A stretch of DNA of 47,839 nt. Origin: Mesotaenium endlicherianum (Eukaryota > Streptophyta > Zygnematophyceae > Zygnematales > Mesotaeniaceae). The position numbers and the translations under genes were made by a program. The first letter of the stretch is position 1. Each line of letters starts with the position of its first letter. Where the stretch lies: assembly GCA_009602735.1 (NCBI GenBank), contig WELA01000919.1:88051-135889 (forward strand). Direction: 5' to 3'. Shown one piece after another: positions 22,761 through 33,800 of this stretch. The notes beneath the pieces are model-generated. The model was not told the origin of the DNA, made no database searches, and saw only the letters and a program-made list of their open reading frames with translations.

Positions 22761-23564
22761 CTAGCGGCAGGATGCTGGTGGGCTGGAGGCCACGTTGCTC
22801 ACCATGTTTGAGATCTCTGCTCGGTCTCTGTCGCCAAATGAAAGCATATGGGAAGCCATCAGAGGAGGCATGGGACCCGGCATTGGACCCCTCTTCACAT
22901 CTTCTCGAGGCAAGAGGCCTGGCGCACTTGGACCAACACCCTCACCTCTTCCAAAAGGAGGATGCCAGCGAGCCTGTTTGCCATCTTTGGCCCCCTTGCC
23001 ATTCTTGGCCCCCTGGAAACCCATAGCCCCCTTGCCATTCTTGGCCCATTTGCCATCATTAGCCCCCTTGCCATCCTGATGGTGGCCGTTGAACCTTTCA
23101 GGCGGCCGCGCTCCTGGGCCCGCAGGAGCTCTTGTGGTCGCATCACATTTCTCGCTATTCTTCCAGATTCGAACTCTGATCGCCTCTCCCTCTTCACTGT
23201 CCACAAAGGCTGTGCGCTTGCAGTCCAAGAAAAGGTTCGACGGCGCTCCCAATCTCTTCAGCATCTCCACCCGCTTGCCAACAGGGTGCATGTTACAGCA
23301 GTGCACCTTCTCTTTCACTGCCTTCTTTGCTGCCAAGCTGCACTGCCGGCTGGTGGATGCCTGGTCACTTGCGCCTGACGAGCTGACAGCCGTCAGCTTT
23401 ACAATCGGCAGCACGCTGAGGCCAAAGCATTGCACTGCCCTGGTATCAAGGCACACATGCCTCGTATTGGTGCCTTCATCCACTATGTGAACATGCTCCC
23501 TCAAGGCAATGGTTGTTGAACATTGTCCGCATATGAAGCGAGCAGGAGACTCCCCACCACCCAT
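22761..23564 (-). CDS. Hypothetical Cys-containing, Gly/Lys-rich protein
   Basis: A 267-codon open frame not recognised as any family. The N-terminus (MGGGESPARFICGQCSTT) has a CxxC pair, followed by HVHIV, VCLD and a further Cys near residue 45, so a small zinc-binding fold is possible. Residues about 160-200 are degenerate repeats of NGKGAK/DGKxAK. The tail is Pro/Gly/Met-rich. It lies in the spacer between the two divergent ZNFX1-like genes, upstream of and codirectional with copy A. No intron is needed. It could be an exon of a longer gene or a lineage-specific gene. Confidence 0.45.
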   Translation of the reverse strand: MGGGESPARFICGQCSTTIALREHVHIVDEGTNTRHVCLDTRAVQCFGLSVLPIVKLTAVSSSGASDQASTSRQCSLAAKKAVKEKVHCCNMHPVGKRVEMLKRLGAPSNLFLDCKRTAFVDSEEGEAIRVRIWKNSEKCDATTRAPAGPGARPPERFNGHHQDGKGANDGKWAKNGKGAMGFQGAKNGKGAKDGKQARWHPPFGRGEGVGPSAPGLLPREDVKRGPMPGPMPPLMASHMLSFGDRDRAEISNMVSNVASSPPASCR

Positions 23565-26500
23565 TTTGCAAGTCTTACTTCAAGTTGGACTTGCTGCAAT
23601 AGTTATCTGCACCCCAACACACCGCATTACACCGCATTGCAGAGCGTTAAACGATCAACACACTAAGAAATGCCTCTGTAAAATGTAGAAGTATAGGGCT
23701 CGAGGGCAACGGAGGAACCGGGGCGAGGGACTTCGAGATGTTGCCCTCCTATGCGGAAGTCAGAACGGGGGGGGTCGGGTCAGGGTAATATGAGGGTCCA
23801 ATTAGGGTTGATGACCCCCCCTCTAGGGGTTTGAAATAGTGCTCTGGTTGGTTCCGGGGGATTTTTGCCCCTGGTAGGAGAAATGGCCCGTTTTTTCGTT
23901 CGCCCTCGAAATTGAGACTGAGAAATTTCAATGTCTTTCTAACAGATTCTTCAACTTGTTCCTATGCATTGACATAAGCTTAATAGACATGCGGGCAATG
24001 TAAATATTGCCAACATCCCCCACATTATAGTCAATTGTAGTTACTATAGCAAATATATCGGCAACAGTGATGAGACATAGGTCACCCTTGGGCGATGCAT
24101 AATCAACCCGTAAGTTTTGAGCACACCCTGTACATTATACCCGGTGGTAACCACTGTGGCAATTATATAGGCTATAGTTATGGAAGAGGTAGGGACACCC
24201 TCAGGCAATGCATATATGATATGTCATGATGTTGAGATTCTTCTTGAGATGTGATGCTCTTTGTCCTCAAATATATGCTATCATAAACTACAAATGTACA
24301 ACCGCCTATATAGACTTGGAAGGTTACTGGCCAACAAGGTTTCCTGAAGAGCAATAATTAAGAATGAGGAGTCCAACTCAGTATGTTCCTACTTAAGCAG
24401 CATAACTTTGACAATGTGAAGACTCCACAATCACCAGTCTTTCTCGCGTATACTCACTGGGTTGTGAATCTAGTTATGCATCAGAAGAAGGCATGTTGGG
24501 CCACCTCATGCAATATGCTTGTCCTTCTTAATTTTTCCTTAGAAGTTGTACTGCCTGCAGGTATGAACCTGTCTCCTGTCAAACAGGACTTGAGAGTTAA
24601 GTACTTCACTTGCGGGGGTGAAAGTCAAGCCTGCAGAAAGCTGGCATTGACTGGAAGTAACCATTAAGCGTTAAACAAAAATACTGAAATCAAGAAGCAG
24701 CTTTCTTCCCATTAAGTTAGTGCAAGAAGCAACATATTTCATAAGAAGGTTGGCCCGGCCGACATTGTCCAACAGTAGCCAAAACTTTTCTTATACCTCA
24801 CTGAAATGCACCTTCGAAGCAGAGCTTCAGTTCACGAATGCAAGTCGCTTGGACTCGATCGAGTATCCCTAGTCCAACTGCCAGCTGCTATGCTCCGATG
24901 CCTGGTCCCGTCAAGCTGCATTGATCAATCGTGTATTGGGACTCGATTTTGACTTCCTAAAAATCAATGCCGGACCTTAAGTTCGTTAGAAGATCTCAGG
25001 CAGATCCAAATTGAAGTGGATCAAATATATGCCGACGTGGGCCGGAGTCATTGGTTCGCTTGAAGTACCAACTGATTGTTGTTGACGTGCATTAGGCGTG
25101 CCATAGGCGTGAAATAGGCGTAACGCAGGCGTGAAACTTGCGTGAAGGGGGGCATTTGGGGGGATTGACGTGAAATGGCTTCCGTTTTCTAAGGTCGATG
25201 GGACTTGTTTGAGATTGACCCGCTTGAACCGCAGAAACCTGACAGAAACATGAGAACTTGAGCCACTTTTTCGTGTATATCATTATACAGTTGACTGGAC
25301 AATCAACATCGACGATCAATGAACATCAATGATCTTGAAAAGGGACCGCAAGGTTGACCAAGGACCACCACCTGTCGACAACCGCCGAGGCTGACCAAGG
25401 TGGACCAAGGCAACTACGTTGAAGGCGACCTAAACCTGATCTGGACTGTCAAATTAAATGTACTTCCTGCGATTGGTTGCTCGTAGTGCGTCTTGTTCGT
25501 GCTACATCCGTACGTGTTACAACGACACCACTGGCTTCGAGACTCAGAAGTTGGGTCTATGCATGCCTGCATGCATGTGCAAGCCAAACTGATGGGACCA
25601 GATATGGGACCAATTATTCTGCCTGCACTTGCTCGGTTAAACACGTAAAGAATATCCTTCAGAAGTCTCAGTATGGAACGAGGTATTTCTTTGGAAACCG
25701 TGTCTTAACGCATCGAATAATGATGGCCTACGCGTGTAGCTACATATCCATGATGCATTGAAGTCTAATGCAGCCATACAATGTTGCCAAGCCCGTGGCC
25801 CTAATGATGCGATGGTACTCCACGTTCACGTGCCTGAAACAAAGTTAGCTCCTCAAAAATTTGGACTAGGCCATATATCTATCGTACTGAGATCGTCAAA
25901 CTACGGTAATTTGAGCAAGATTGCAGGCTTCATTGTCATATCAGAGCTTCGCGAGTTCAACGGGATTTGTGAGCTCATGTGCACCAGGTATAGAGCTGTG
26001 ATTGATCAGCTCGATACATGTCCTTTATCACCAAGTTTGAGCTCATCAAAGAAGCCAAAAGCAGCAACTCTCAGACGGCTGACTTGATGTCGAAGGTGAG
26101 CATTTTCCTCTACCCTGTGTTTTCAGATCAGTTTGAAATAGGAGGTGGATGTATCAAAACGGACGGAGTATGTAAAGGGTAAATATGTACACATTAGTTT
26201 ATAAACATAAGTAAGCGCTCGAGAAGGCTAACCAAACGCCATATACACTGTCTTGGCTCGCTGGAAAACACATGACATGTTGTATTAAGGGCCAGGAGCA
26301 GTTGACTTCTCTTACGCAGGCGCTCGTGGCAGCCAGGGAGCTCACTCTTCTCTCGTGTAAACAGATACAAGAATTCCATTTGAGTTGAAGAACAAATTTT
26401 TCAGGCGTCATTGGATTGTAGGCTTTTCAGTATTTTATCCTGTCCTTTGAGCCCCACTAAATCCCCACATGTGGAGATATTATATATCTGTGCACTTCGA

Positions 26501-27892
26501 GTTGGCAGACAACCATGTTGAAGGGATCAAACAAAAATTGTTGATCCTTGGTCCTGTGCGAGATTAAGCTTGTTGCTTATACATCATGCTTATTGAGGAC
26601 TATAATTAATCTTGTTAACAAAATGCTTCAGAGAGGCACTCTTGGTGAAAAAATCTAATTTTTGACGGTTAACATGCACGTGAAGAGCGTGATGACCAAT
26701 ATTTGGGTATTGTGTCGTGTTTGTTCATCCAAGTGAACTGGTAAACACTGCCTGATAAAGCAGCACACTATGACTACCAGACGTAGAATGACCTTGACTA
26801 AGTATTGAGATAACCAGAAACTATATCTGAATCTTCACAGAAAGGTATCTGGGTCAGAATTTGACAACTCTACTAGAACTACTGCGGAGTCTGGTGTGCA
26901 CCAGAAACATCATTTTTTTTCTTTGACCTCATTTTCCAATCAAGTACAAGAAATTACTCAGTAACCCAGTTCCCTGGTTCAGAGTGAGCTTTGAAGCTCC
27001 GGTTGAATGTAAATCGACATACTTCAAATTGTAATGTCGTCTATGGCTGATGTTCATGGCTGATGCAACTATAGCAGTGGTAAGGTACTGTCGCAGAGGA
27101 CATGTCTTGGCACATAGTTGTGGGTCAGAAGCTATACGCAAACACTTTTTTAAATTTTCCCTTTTGCTATGGTTGTTAATAATTGTCTTTGATTCAGAAA
27201 CACTTCAATTGAATGTATGTCTTAGACTCAAAAGCACCTTGGGTCGTTAGTGCATAGTAGACAACATTTTCCTTTCTTATCGTTGTGCACTGAATCCTCA
27301 ACTTGAGAACCTCTGGCAATGAGCAATTAATCCATAACCTCTTTGATTGGTTCTTGAGCTTTGCATCAGAGGGCTGAAGCTGATTTGCATCAGAGAACTG
27401 AAGCTGATCCCACTGCCTACTTTATCAATCTTCTAGCTTCATGTCCTCGTCTTCTGACCTAAGTGGTTGTCTTTCTTGGGGGGCTTCCTACCTCACTTGT
27501 TCTCCTTAGTGGGGCCTTCCTTTTGGAGTACACCCGCCAGCAGTGACGAATCCAGAGAGCCATCACAAGTGACGACAACAACATGTCAGCAACTTGCGTT
27601 TTTGAAGAGGTGAGTTGCATTTGTTGTGGCACCTCTGCGAATTCAATGCACTTTGTACCACACACTTTCTACACACTTTGTACCACTTAGTGTGACGTAT
27701 CAGTTGCATTCAAGAGACCCAGGCTAGCTGACTCTCTTGCAGGGACAAAATAAGCACGACTCCAAAGATGCATGGACCAACTGATGCATCAAAATATATA
27801 TTTTCATCAAGATATGTAAAGTGAGATCCAAAGCCTGACAAGAGATCGTCCTGCTTGTTGGTTAGGGTCTCGCAAGCGCGCACCTCGGGAAG
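23565..27892. other. AT-rich intergenic spacer upstream of copy B
   Basis: About 4.3 kb without a believable coding frame; all frames are under about 110 codons and lack domains. It contains a diverged tandem duplication (24012-24213), a short cluster of AGGCGTGAAA-like units (25088-25145) and several GACCAAGG phrases (25355-25410). It must contain the promoter and any 5' UTR exon of copy B, but no TATA box or initiator can be assigned with confidence. Confidence 0.5.
24012..24213 (+). repeat. Diverged tandem duplication of about 95-110 bp
   Basis: Two adjacent segments, about 24012-24104 and 24123-24213, share in the same order ACATTATA, a GTT/GTAA-ACTAT/ACTGT phrase, a GGCAA/GGCTA phrase, a CACCCT phrase and GGC(G/A)ATGCATA. 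Identity by eye is only moderate. Confidence 0.5.
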
Positions 27893-30800
27893 ATGCTGCG
27901 CATAAAGATACAGTACATTGACACCACAAAGATGACAACAGTCAGGCAACCTCCAACATTTGAGGAGGTGTGCCATGGGGCATTGAAGATCCACCCAGAG
28001 CTAGCCAGCTGGGGCTCCGTGCAGCTCAGGTTTGAGGCTGCCAGTGCAGACCGCGAGCAGATAGCAGTCAACTCCGACGATTCTCTGACTTCTGCAGTCG
28101 CTGGCTGCGCACCTGGCCAAGTTCTGAAGCTGAAGGTTGACATGCCGGCTCCTGCTGCTCCTGCTCCTAGTACAAGTAGCCCAGCAAGTGGCACTACATC
28201 TACAACATGTCCTTCAGGTGGTGGCAGGAGAGAGGGAACAAGCAGCAAAAATTTGGAAGGAGGCAAACAGCATATTTCAAGCACAGGGGCAGCCACCAGC
28301 AGGCGAGGTCGGCCTGTCTCTTTTGTTCGGCCAAGCAGCGCCCAGGGCACCTTTGATGAGTGAGCACCACATAAAGAAATGGCTGCAGAGCAACCTGGAG
28401 CGTCCCACATCAGACCTCATATCAAAACTGAGCAAGGGCGAGGGCGCAGCCACTTTGGGCACCATTGTCTCCCGTCCCGCGCTGTCGCAGCCGCAGGTGG
28501 ATGTGCTGGTGCGCGTGCTGGCGCGCGACGAGATGCGCAGCAGCATGCTGCGCGAGAGCACCAACTGCGTGTACGGCCTGCTGCTGGGCTCGCCCTTCCT
28601 GGCGCGCCTGCACGCCCACGTGCAAGGCCTCCGCCTCAGCGCGGCCCAGCCCGACTGCACGCTGCTGCCGTACGTCAAGCTGTGCGAGGAGATCCAGTCG
28701 CGCTCCGCTGACGGCTGGCGGGAGGTGCCCCTGGACGCGCTCAAGGGGCGTGTGGAGGAGCTGCCAGATGAGTGTGCTCCCAAGCAGTCCCTGCTGGCAG
28801 ACATTGGGCGGCTGGTGGACCAGCGCGCGCGCCTCAGGGTCACCTCTGCTGTGCGTGGGCCCCCTCAGCCGGGACTGGTGGTGAGCACTCTTGAAGAAGC
28901 TGACTCGTATGCATGCTTGCTGCTTCAGTTACGAAGCTGGTCTTGTTGGGAATGTGGTTGCTGCTGCTGTTGCCTGCTTGCTTACAGGGTGCATGAGCTT
29001 CAACAGTGCATGAATGGTTGTAAAAATAAATATGAATACTCTAACAACCCTTTTTTTTACAGCAAAGTTTATTTCTTTCTTTTTTACGTATAATTTGCTG
29101 ATCGCAGTTCTACAATGAAAATACAAGTGTGGAGGAAGCAACCAAATTTTTTCTCTATCACCGGCTTCTCTGCTTTCACCTCCTCCTACGGATGTGACCA
29201 CAACAAGGTCTCTACTACTCACACATTAGTTTCACACTGGACACCATCAAGGTAGCTGAGGGAATGATATCTGATGTCAGGTGACTTGGCACATCTTCTG
29301 GGAAATAAGAATATGATCCCCTCTGCTCCTCTCATTGTTGTGCAGGGTGAGGCGTTCCGCACGCAGCCCATAGTCCCATCAGTGAAGGAGATGCGTCACG
29401 TGGCGGCGGCTGCTGATCTCCCTGTGAACCACACGGCGGTGCCCTACGAGACCATGCTGCAGTACCTGGAGACGCACTTCCAGCTGCTGCGCGAGGACTG
29501 CATGCAGCCCCTCAGGGTGGGCATCCGCCAGTACCGCTGCGATACTGCCAGTAGTGGCTGCAGGAAGAGGTCCCAGGACGTGCGGATCTACACGCACATC
29601 CGCATGGTCGGCATCCGCTGCGGCAGGGTTGGCCTCGAGTATCTCTTGAAATTCAAGATTGACTCGGGGAGGAAGGTTGACTGGGGCGCCAGCAAGCGGC
29701 TCATGTCGGGCGCGCTGCTGTGCATCTCTGCCGACAACTTCGAGACAGTGCAGTTTGCCGTGGTTGCCAAGAGGACGGACGAGGACCTTGGAAAGGGCCT
29801 AGTTGACGTGCGCATGGTTGAGGAGGATGAGGACGAGAGGAAGGGGCTGCACAACGACAAGGTTTACGTGATGGCGGAGTCGACGGCCGCCTACTTCGAG
29901 GCATACTCGCACGTGCTCCGCAGCCTGCAGCGGCCCGACATGGAGCAGATTCCTTTTCAGCAGCAGCTCATCCACCTGCACGCCCAGGTGGCGCCCCCCA
30001 GCTACCTCAAGAACAGGGGGATACGCGGCGAGTATGACTTCCTGAGCGTCTTCCCAGAAATCCATAAGGACCTGGGGACATCCAGAGTGCACATTTTGGA
30101 AGAGGCCTGGCCGGAGTGGACATCCACCCTTGACCCGAGCCAGAAGGCGGCACTCAAGCGCGCGCTGACCAAGGAGCTGGCGCTCATTCAGGGGCCGCCT
30201 GGCACCGGCAAGACGTTTGTGGGCCTGCTGGCAATGAAGCTGCTCCTTGCCAACGTCAGCAGAGCCTCGGGGAGTAAGCTGCAGGGGCTCCTGGCCAAGA
30301 CCGCCGGCGAGAAGCGCCCGGACCTGGCCACTGTCGGCTCTGCTGATGTGCTTGCGGAGCACGGCAGGGCGACTACGGGCCCCATCCTGGTGGTGTGCTA
30401 CACCAACCACGCGCTGGACCAATTCCTGGAGGGCATTCTGGCGTACGAGAAGAGCGTCGTGCGCATCGGGGGGCGGTGCAAGAGTGAAGTGCTCAAGAGC
30501 CACAACCTCCAGGAGCTCCTCTTCAAGCAGAGGGACAATCGGAGCAGGGAGAGAGCGCACCACTACGCTCTTAGGGAAGCGAGGGCAAGGAGCCGGGGGT
30601 CGGAGGAGGACGTGATGAAGAACATCCAACGGCTGCGCCATCCAGCCGTCACGCCTGAGACTCTGCAGGGGGTGGCCACCGAGGAGCAGATCAGCAGCCT
30701 CTTCTACGGAGACGAGGATGTGCTGGAGGGCTCCCCTCTGATAACAAGGGGACATGCGGCCAAGTGTGTGGAGTTCTGGTTGATTGAGCATCGCTACTTC

Positions 30801-33800
30801 CGCCACATGGCGGAAGGGAATTCTCGGAGCCTACCTATTCCTCTCGTTCTCCAGCCAGATGCCGGTTGGGGCAATCAGGATAGCCGCTTTAATGCTTTGG
30901 TAAGGCCACAAGAAGGCTCAGGCAATGGTGGCAGAGCGCGCGCGCGTGTTGAGCGGGACCTTGGTGACAACGACGACGACGACGAAGCAGAGTCGCTCGG
31001 AGACGAAGAGGAACTGAGGGAGCTCGAGGGAGACAGGCAGGAGGAGGACTTTGCACTCGGCGGCAGAAGGCAGGCTCAGGCTCGTATGTATCTTCTGCAG
31101 GATCCGAAGGTCGACGACGACGTCGAGGAGAACCTTGATCCCCCTCATCCAGCTTGGCAGGCCATGCAACAGGCAGGTCAGCAGCACCAGCAGTGGCAGC
31201 AGGGTCAACACCACCACCAGCAGCAGCAGCAGCATCAGGCTGCTATGAGAAGGCAAGGGGGTGGAGAGGGGTACAACGACGGCTTCCAGGTGGTGCAACA
31301 CGGCAGAGGAAGGGGGCGGCAGCAACAGGTAGCGGTGCCTGGAGCAGACGGCCCTGGCAATCTGGCTATGGGCTTCGAGGAGGAGGAGGAGGTGGACAAG
31401 GAGAGGGAGGAGGGGGAGGTGGCACTGGGGAAAGTGGTCGACCAGCCTAACGTGTGGGATCTGTCGGAGCATGAGCGCGTCACGCTGCACAACTACTGGC
31501 TGGGGGAGATCCGCGCAGCTGCGGGCAACAAGCTCCCCGAGATTGCCAAGGACTACTGCAAGGCCCAGCGCCAGGTGGCAGCCGTCGACAACAAGATCCA
31601 GCTGAGCCTCCTGCGGGAGAGCCGCGTTGTCGGCATGACCACCACGGCCGCCGCCCGCCACCACGACCTGCTCACCGCCCTCAAGGTGCTCTTGCATTCT
31701 CTCGCCTTTGGGCACTTGCATGCTTCTCGTACCTTCCCAATTTTCCAAAGATTGCGTGAAAGTACCTCCCCAACTCTCCAGTGATTCTTGCTTGAATGAG
31801 AGTTTGATTGTAGTCAACTTTCACTTTTGTATGTCTTGGGCCTAATCCTCCGTGACCCCCCTCACCACGACGGTGTATTGCATGTCCAAAAGATTCTGAT
31901 GGCAGGAGTAATTTCCCATGTGTCCAACCAGCACTTGTACGTGCATGGAGTCAAATGCTTGTGGAGCATGGCAGCACATAGATTACTCTGCATCTTTTTG
32001 TATGGCTCCTCTTTCATGCTTGAACCACATCATCTGCAGTCTGCTTATAATATTCTCTCCATACACAAATTCTATTGCAAAGCTTCTTCAATATTTGTCA
32101 GCCAAAACACATTATGTTGGCATTGGATGCTTCCACAAAGTCATTCCCTGCATGTGGTGTATGAGAAATTTTACGTGCGAGTGTGTATGTCTGCATGAAT
32201 GTAATCTACATGTGAGAATCTGTTCCTACATAGATTAGTAGGTCTCTTTGTGCTTCTTTGCATCATATGACAGTTGGCCTGTCCTCCCATTGGGGCCTCC
32301 CTCCCCCTGCGCCGTGCTCTCTGAGAGGGGGCAGCCAGAGATCATAGTGGTGGAGGAGGCTGCGGAGGTGCTGGAGTCGCACATCCTGGCGTGCCTCACG
32401 CCCGCCGCGCAGCACCTCATCCTCATCGGCGACCACCAGCAGCTGCGCCCCTCGGTGGCCGTGTACGCGCTCGCCAAGAAGCACGGCCTGGACGTGTCCA
32501 TGTTTGAGCGCCTGATGGCCAATGGCGTGGAGGGCACCACGCTAAGCGTGCAGCACCGCATGCGCCCGGCCATCGCGCGCCTGGTGGCGCCCATCATCTA
32601 CCCACACCTCCAGAACCACACGGACGTGCGCGCGTATCCGGAGGTCAGAGGGGTCGCGCGCAGCCTGTGCTTCCTGGACCACAGGGTGCCGGAGAACCAC
32701 GACGGCGAGCTGGGCAGCAAGGTCAACGGCCACGAGGCACGCCTCTGCGTGGAGCTGTGCGCCTACTTCCTCAAGCAGGGCTACAGGCATGACCAGGTGG
32801 TCATCCTCACCATGTACACCGGTCAGCTCCTGGAGATTAAGCGCCTCCTGCGCACCAGGCTCACGATGCCTTATCTGCCACATGTCAGCAGCGTGGACAA
32901 CTACCAGGGAGAGGAGTGCGACATCGTCATCCTGTCGCTCGTCAGAAGCAATCACCTGGAAAGTCACAACGGGCCCGGGAAGATCGGATTCCTGGCGGTG
33001 GCCAACCGCGTGTGCGTGGCGCTCTCGCGCGCGCGCATGGGGCTCTTCATGCTCGGCAACGCGCAGCTGCTGGCCGCCAAGAGCCCGCAGCTGTGGGGCC
33101 GCGTCCTCCGGGAGCTGCGGGAGCAGGGCTGCGTGGCGCCCTCCATCACGCTGCGCTGCCAGAACCACGAGGACGCACTCACCGAGGTGTCGGAGCCCGC
33201 ACACTTCCATGCGGTCAAGGAGGGTGGATGTGGCAAGCCGTGTGACTGCCAGCTGAACTGCGGACACCTGTGCCCCAGGAGATGCCACCTGGGGGGCCAC
33301 GATGACGTGACCTGCCCAAGAGACTGCAAACGCGAGCTTCCCGGATGTGAGCATCAGTGCAGCTCACGCTGCCACGGGCTGGAAGAGGCCTGCCCGCCGT
33401 GCGCGCGCCGTGTGCAGAAGATGGTTCCCTCCTGCGGCCACGCTCAGACCATGGCGTGCTCGGCAAGGCCGGAGATCCACCTGTGCCTTGGCAGTTGCGC
33501 CAAGGTGCTCGCCTGCGGGCACGCCTGCGACAAGATGTGCTACCAGCCGTGCAGTGAGCGGTGCATTGTGCTTGTTGACAAGGTGATGCCATGTGGCCAC
33601 GACACGCGCGTGCGTTGCTTCCAGAAGCAGGAGGAGCTCAAATGCAACGTCCAGGTTGAGAAGACGTTGTCGTGTGGCCACAGCACGCGCGTGCGCTGCT
33701 CACAGAAGTTGGAGGCGGTTGAATGCCATGTCCAGGTTGAGAAGAAGCTGCCATGTGGCCATGAAGCAGGCATGCCCTGCCCACAGAAGCTGGAGGATTA

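Noticed and set aside
26150..26185. Stowaway-like MITE end (ACGGACGGAGTA)
   Set aside because: Only one end was found; no inverted partner with a TA duplication is visible within a few hundred bases.
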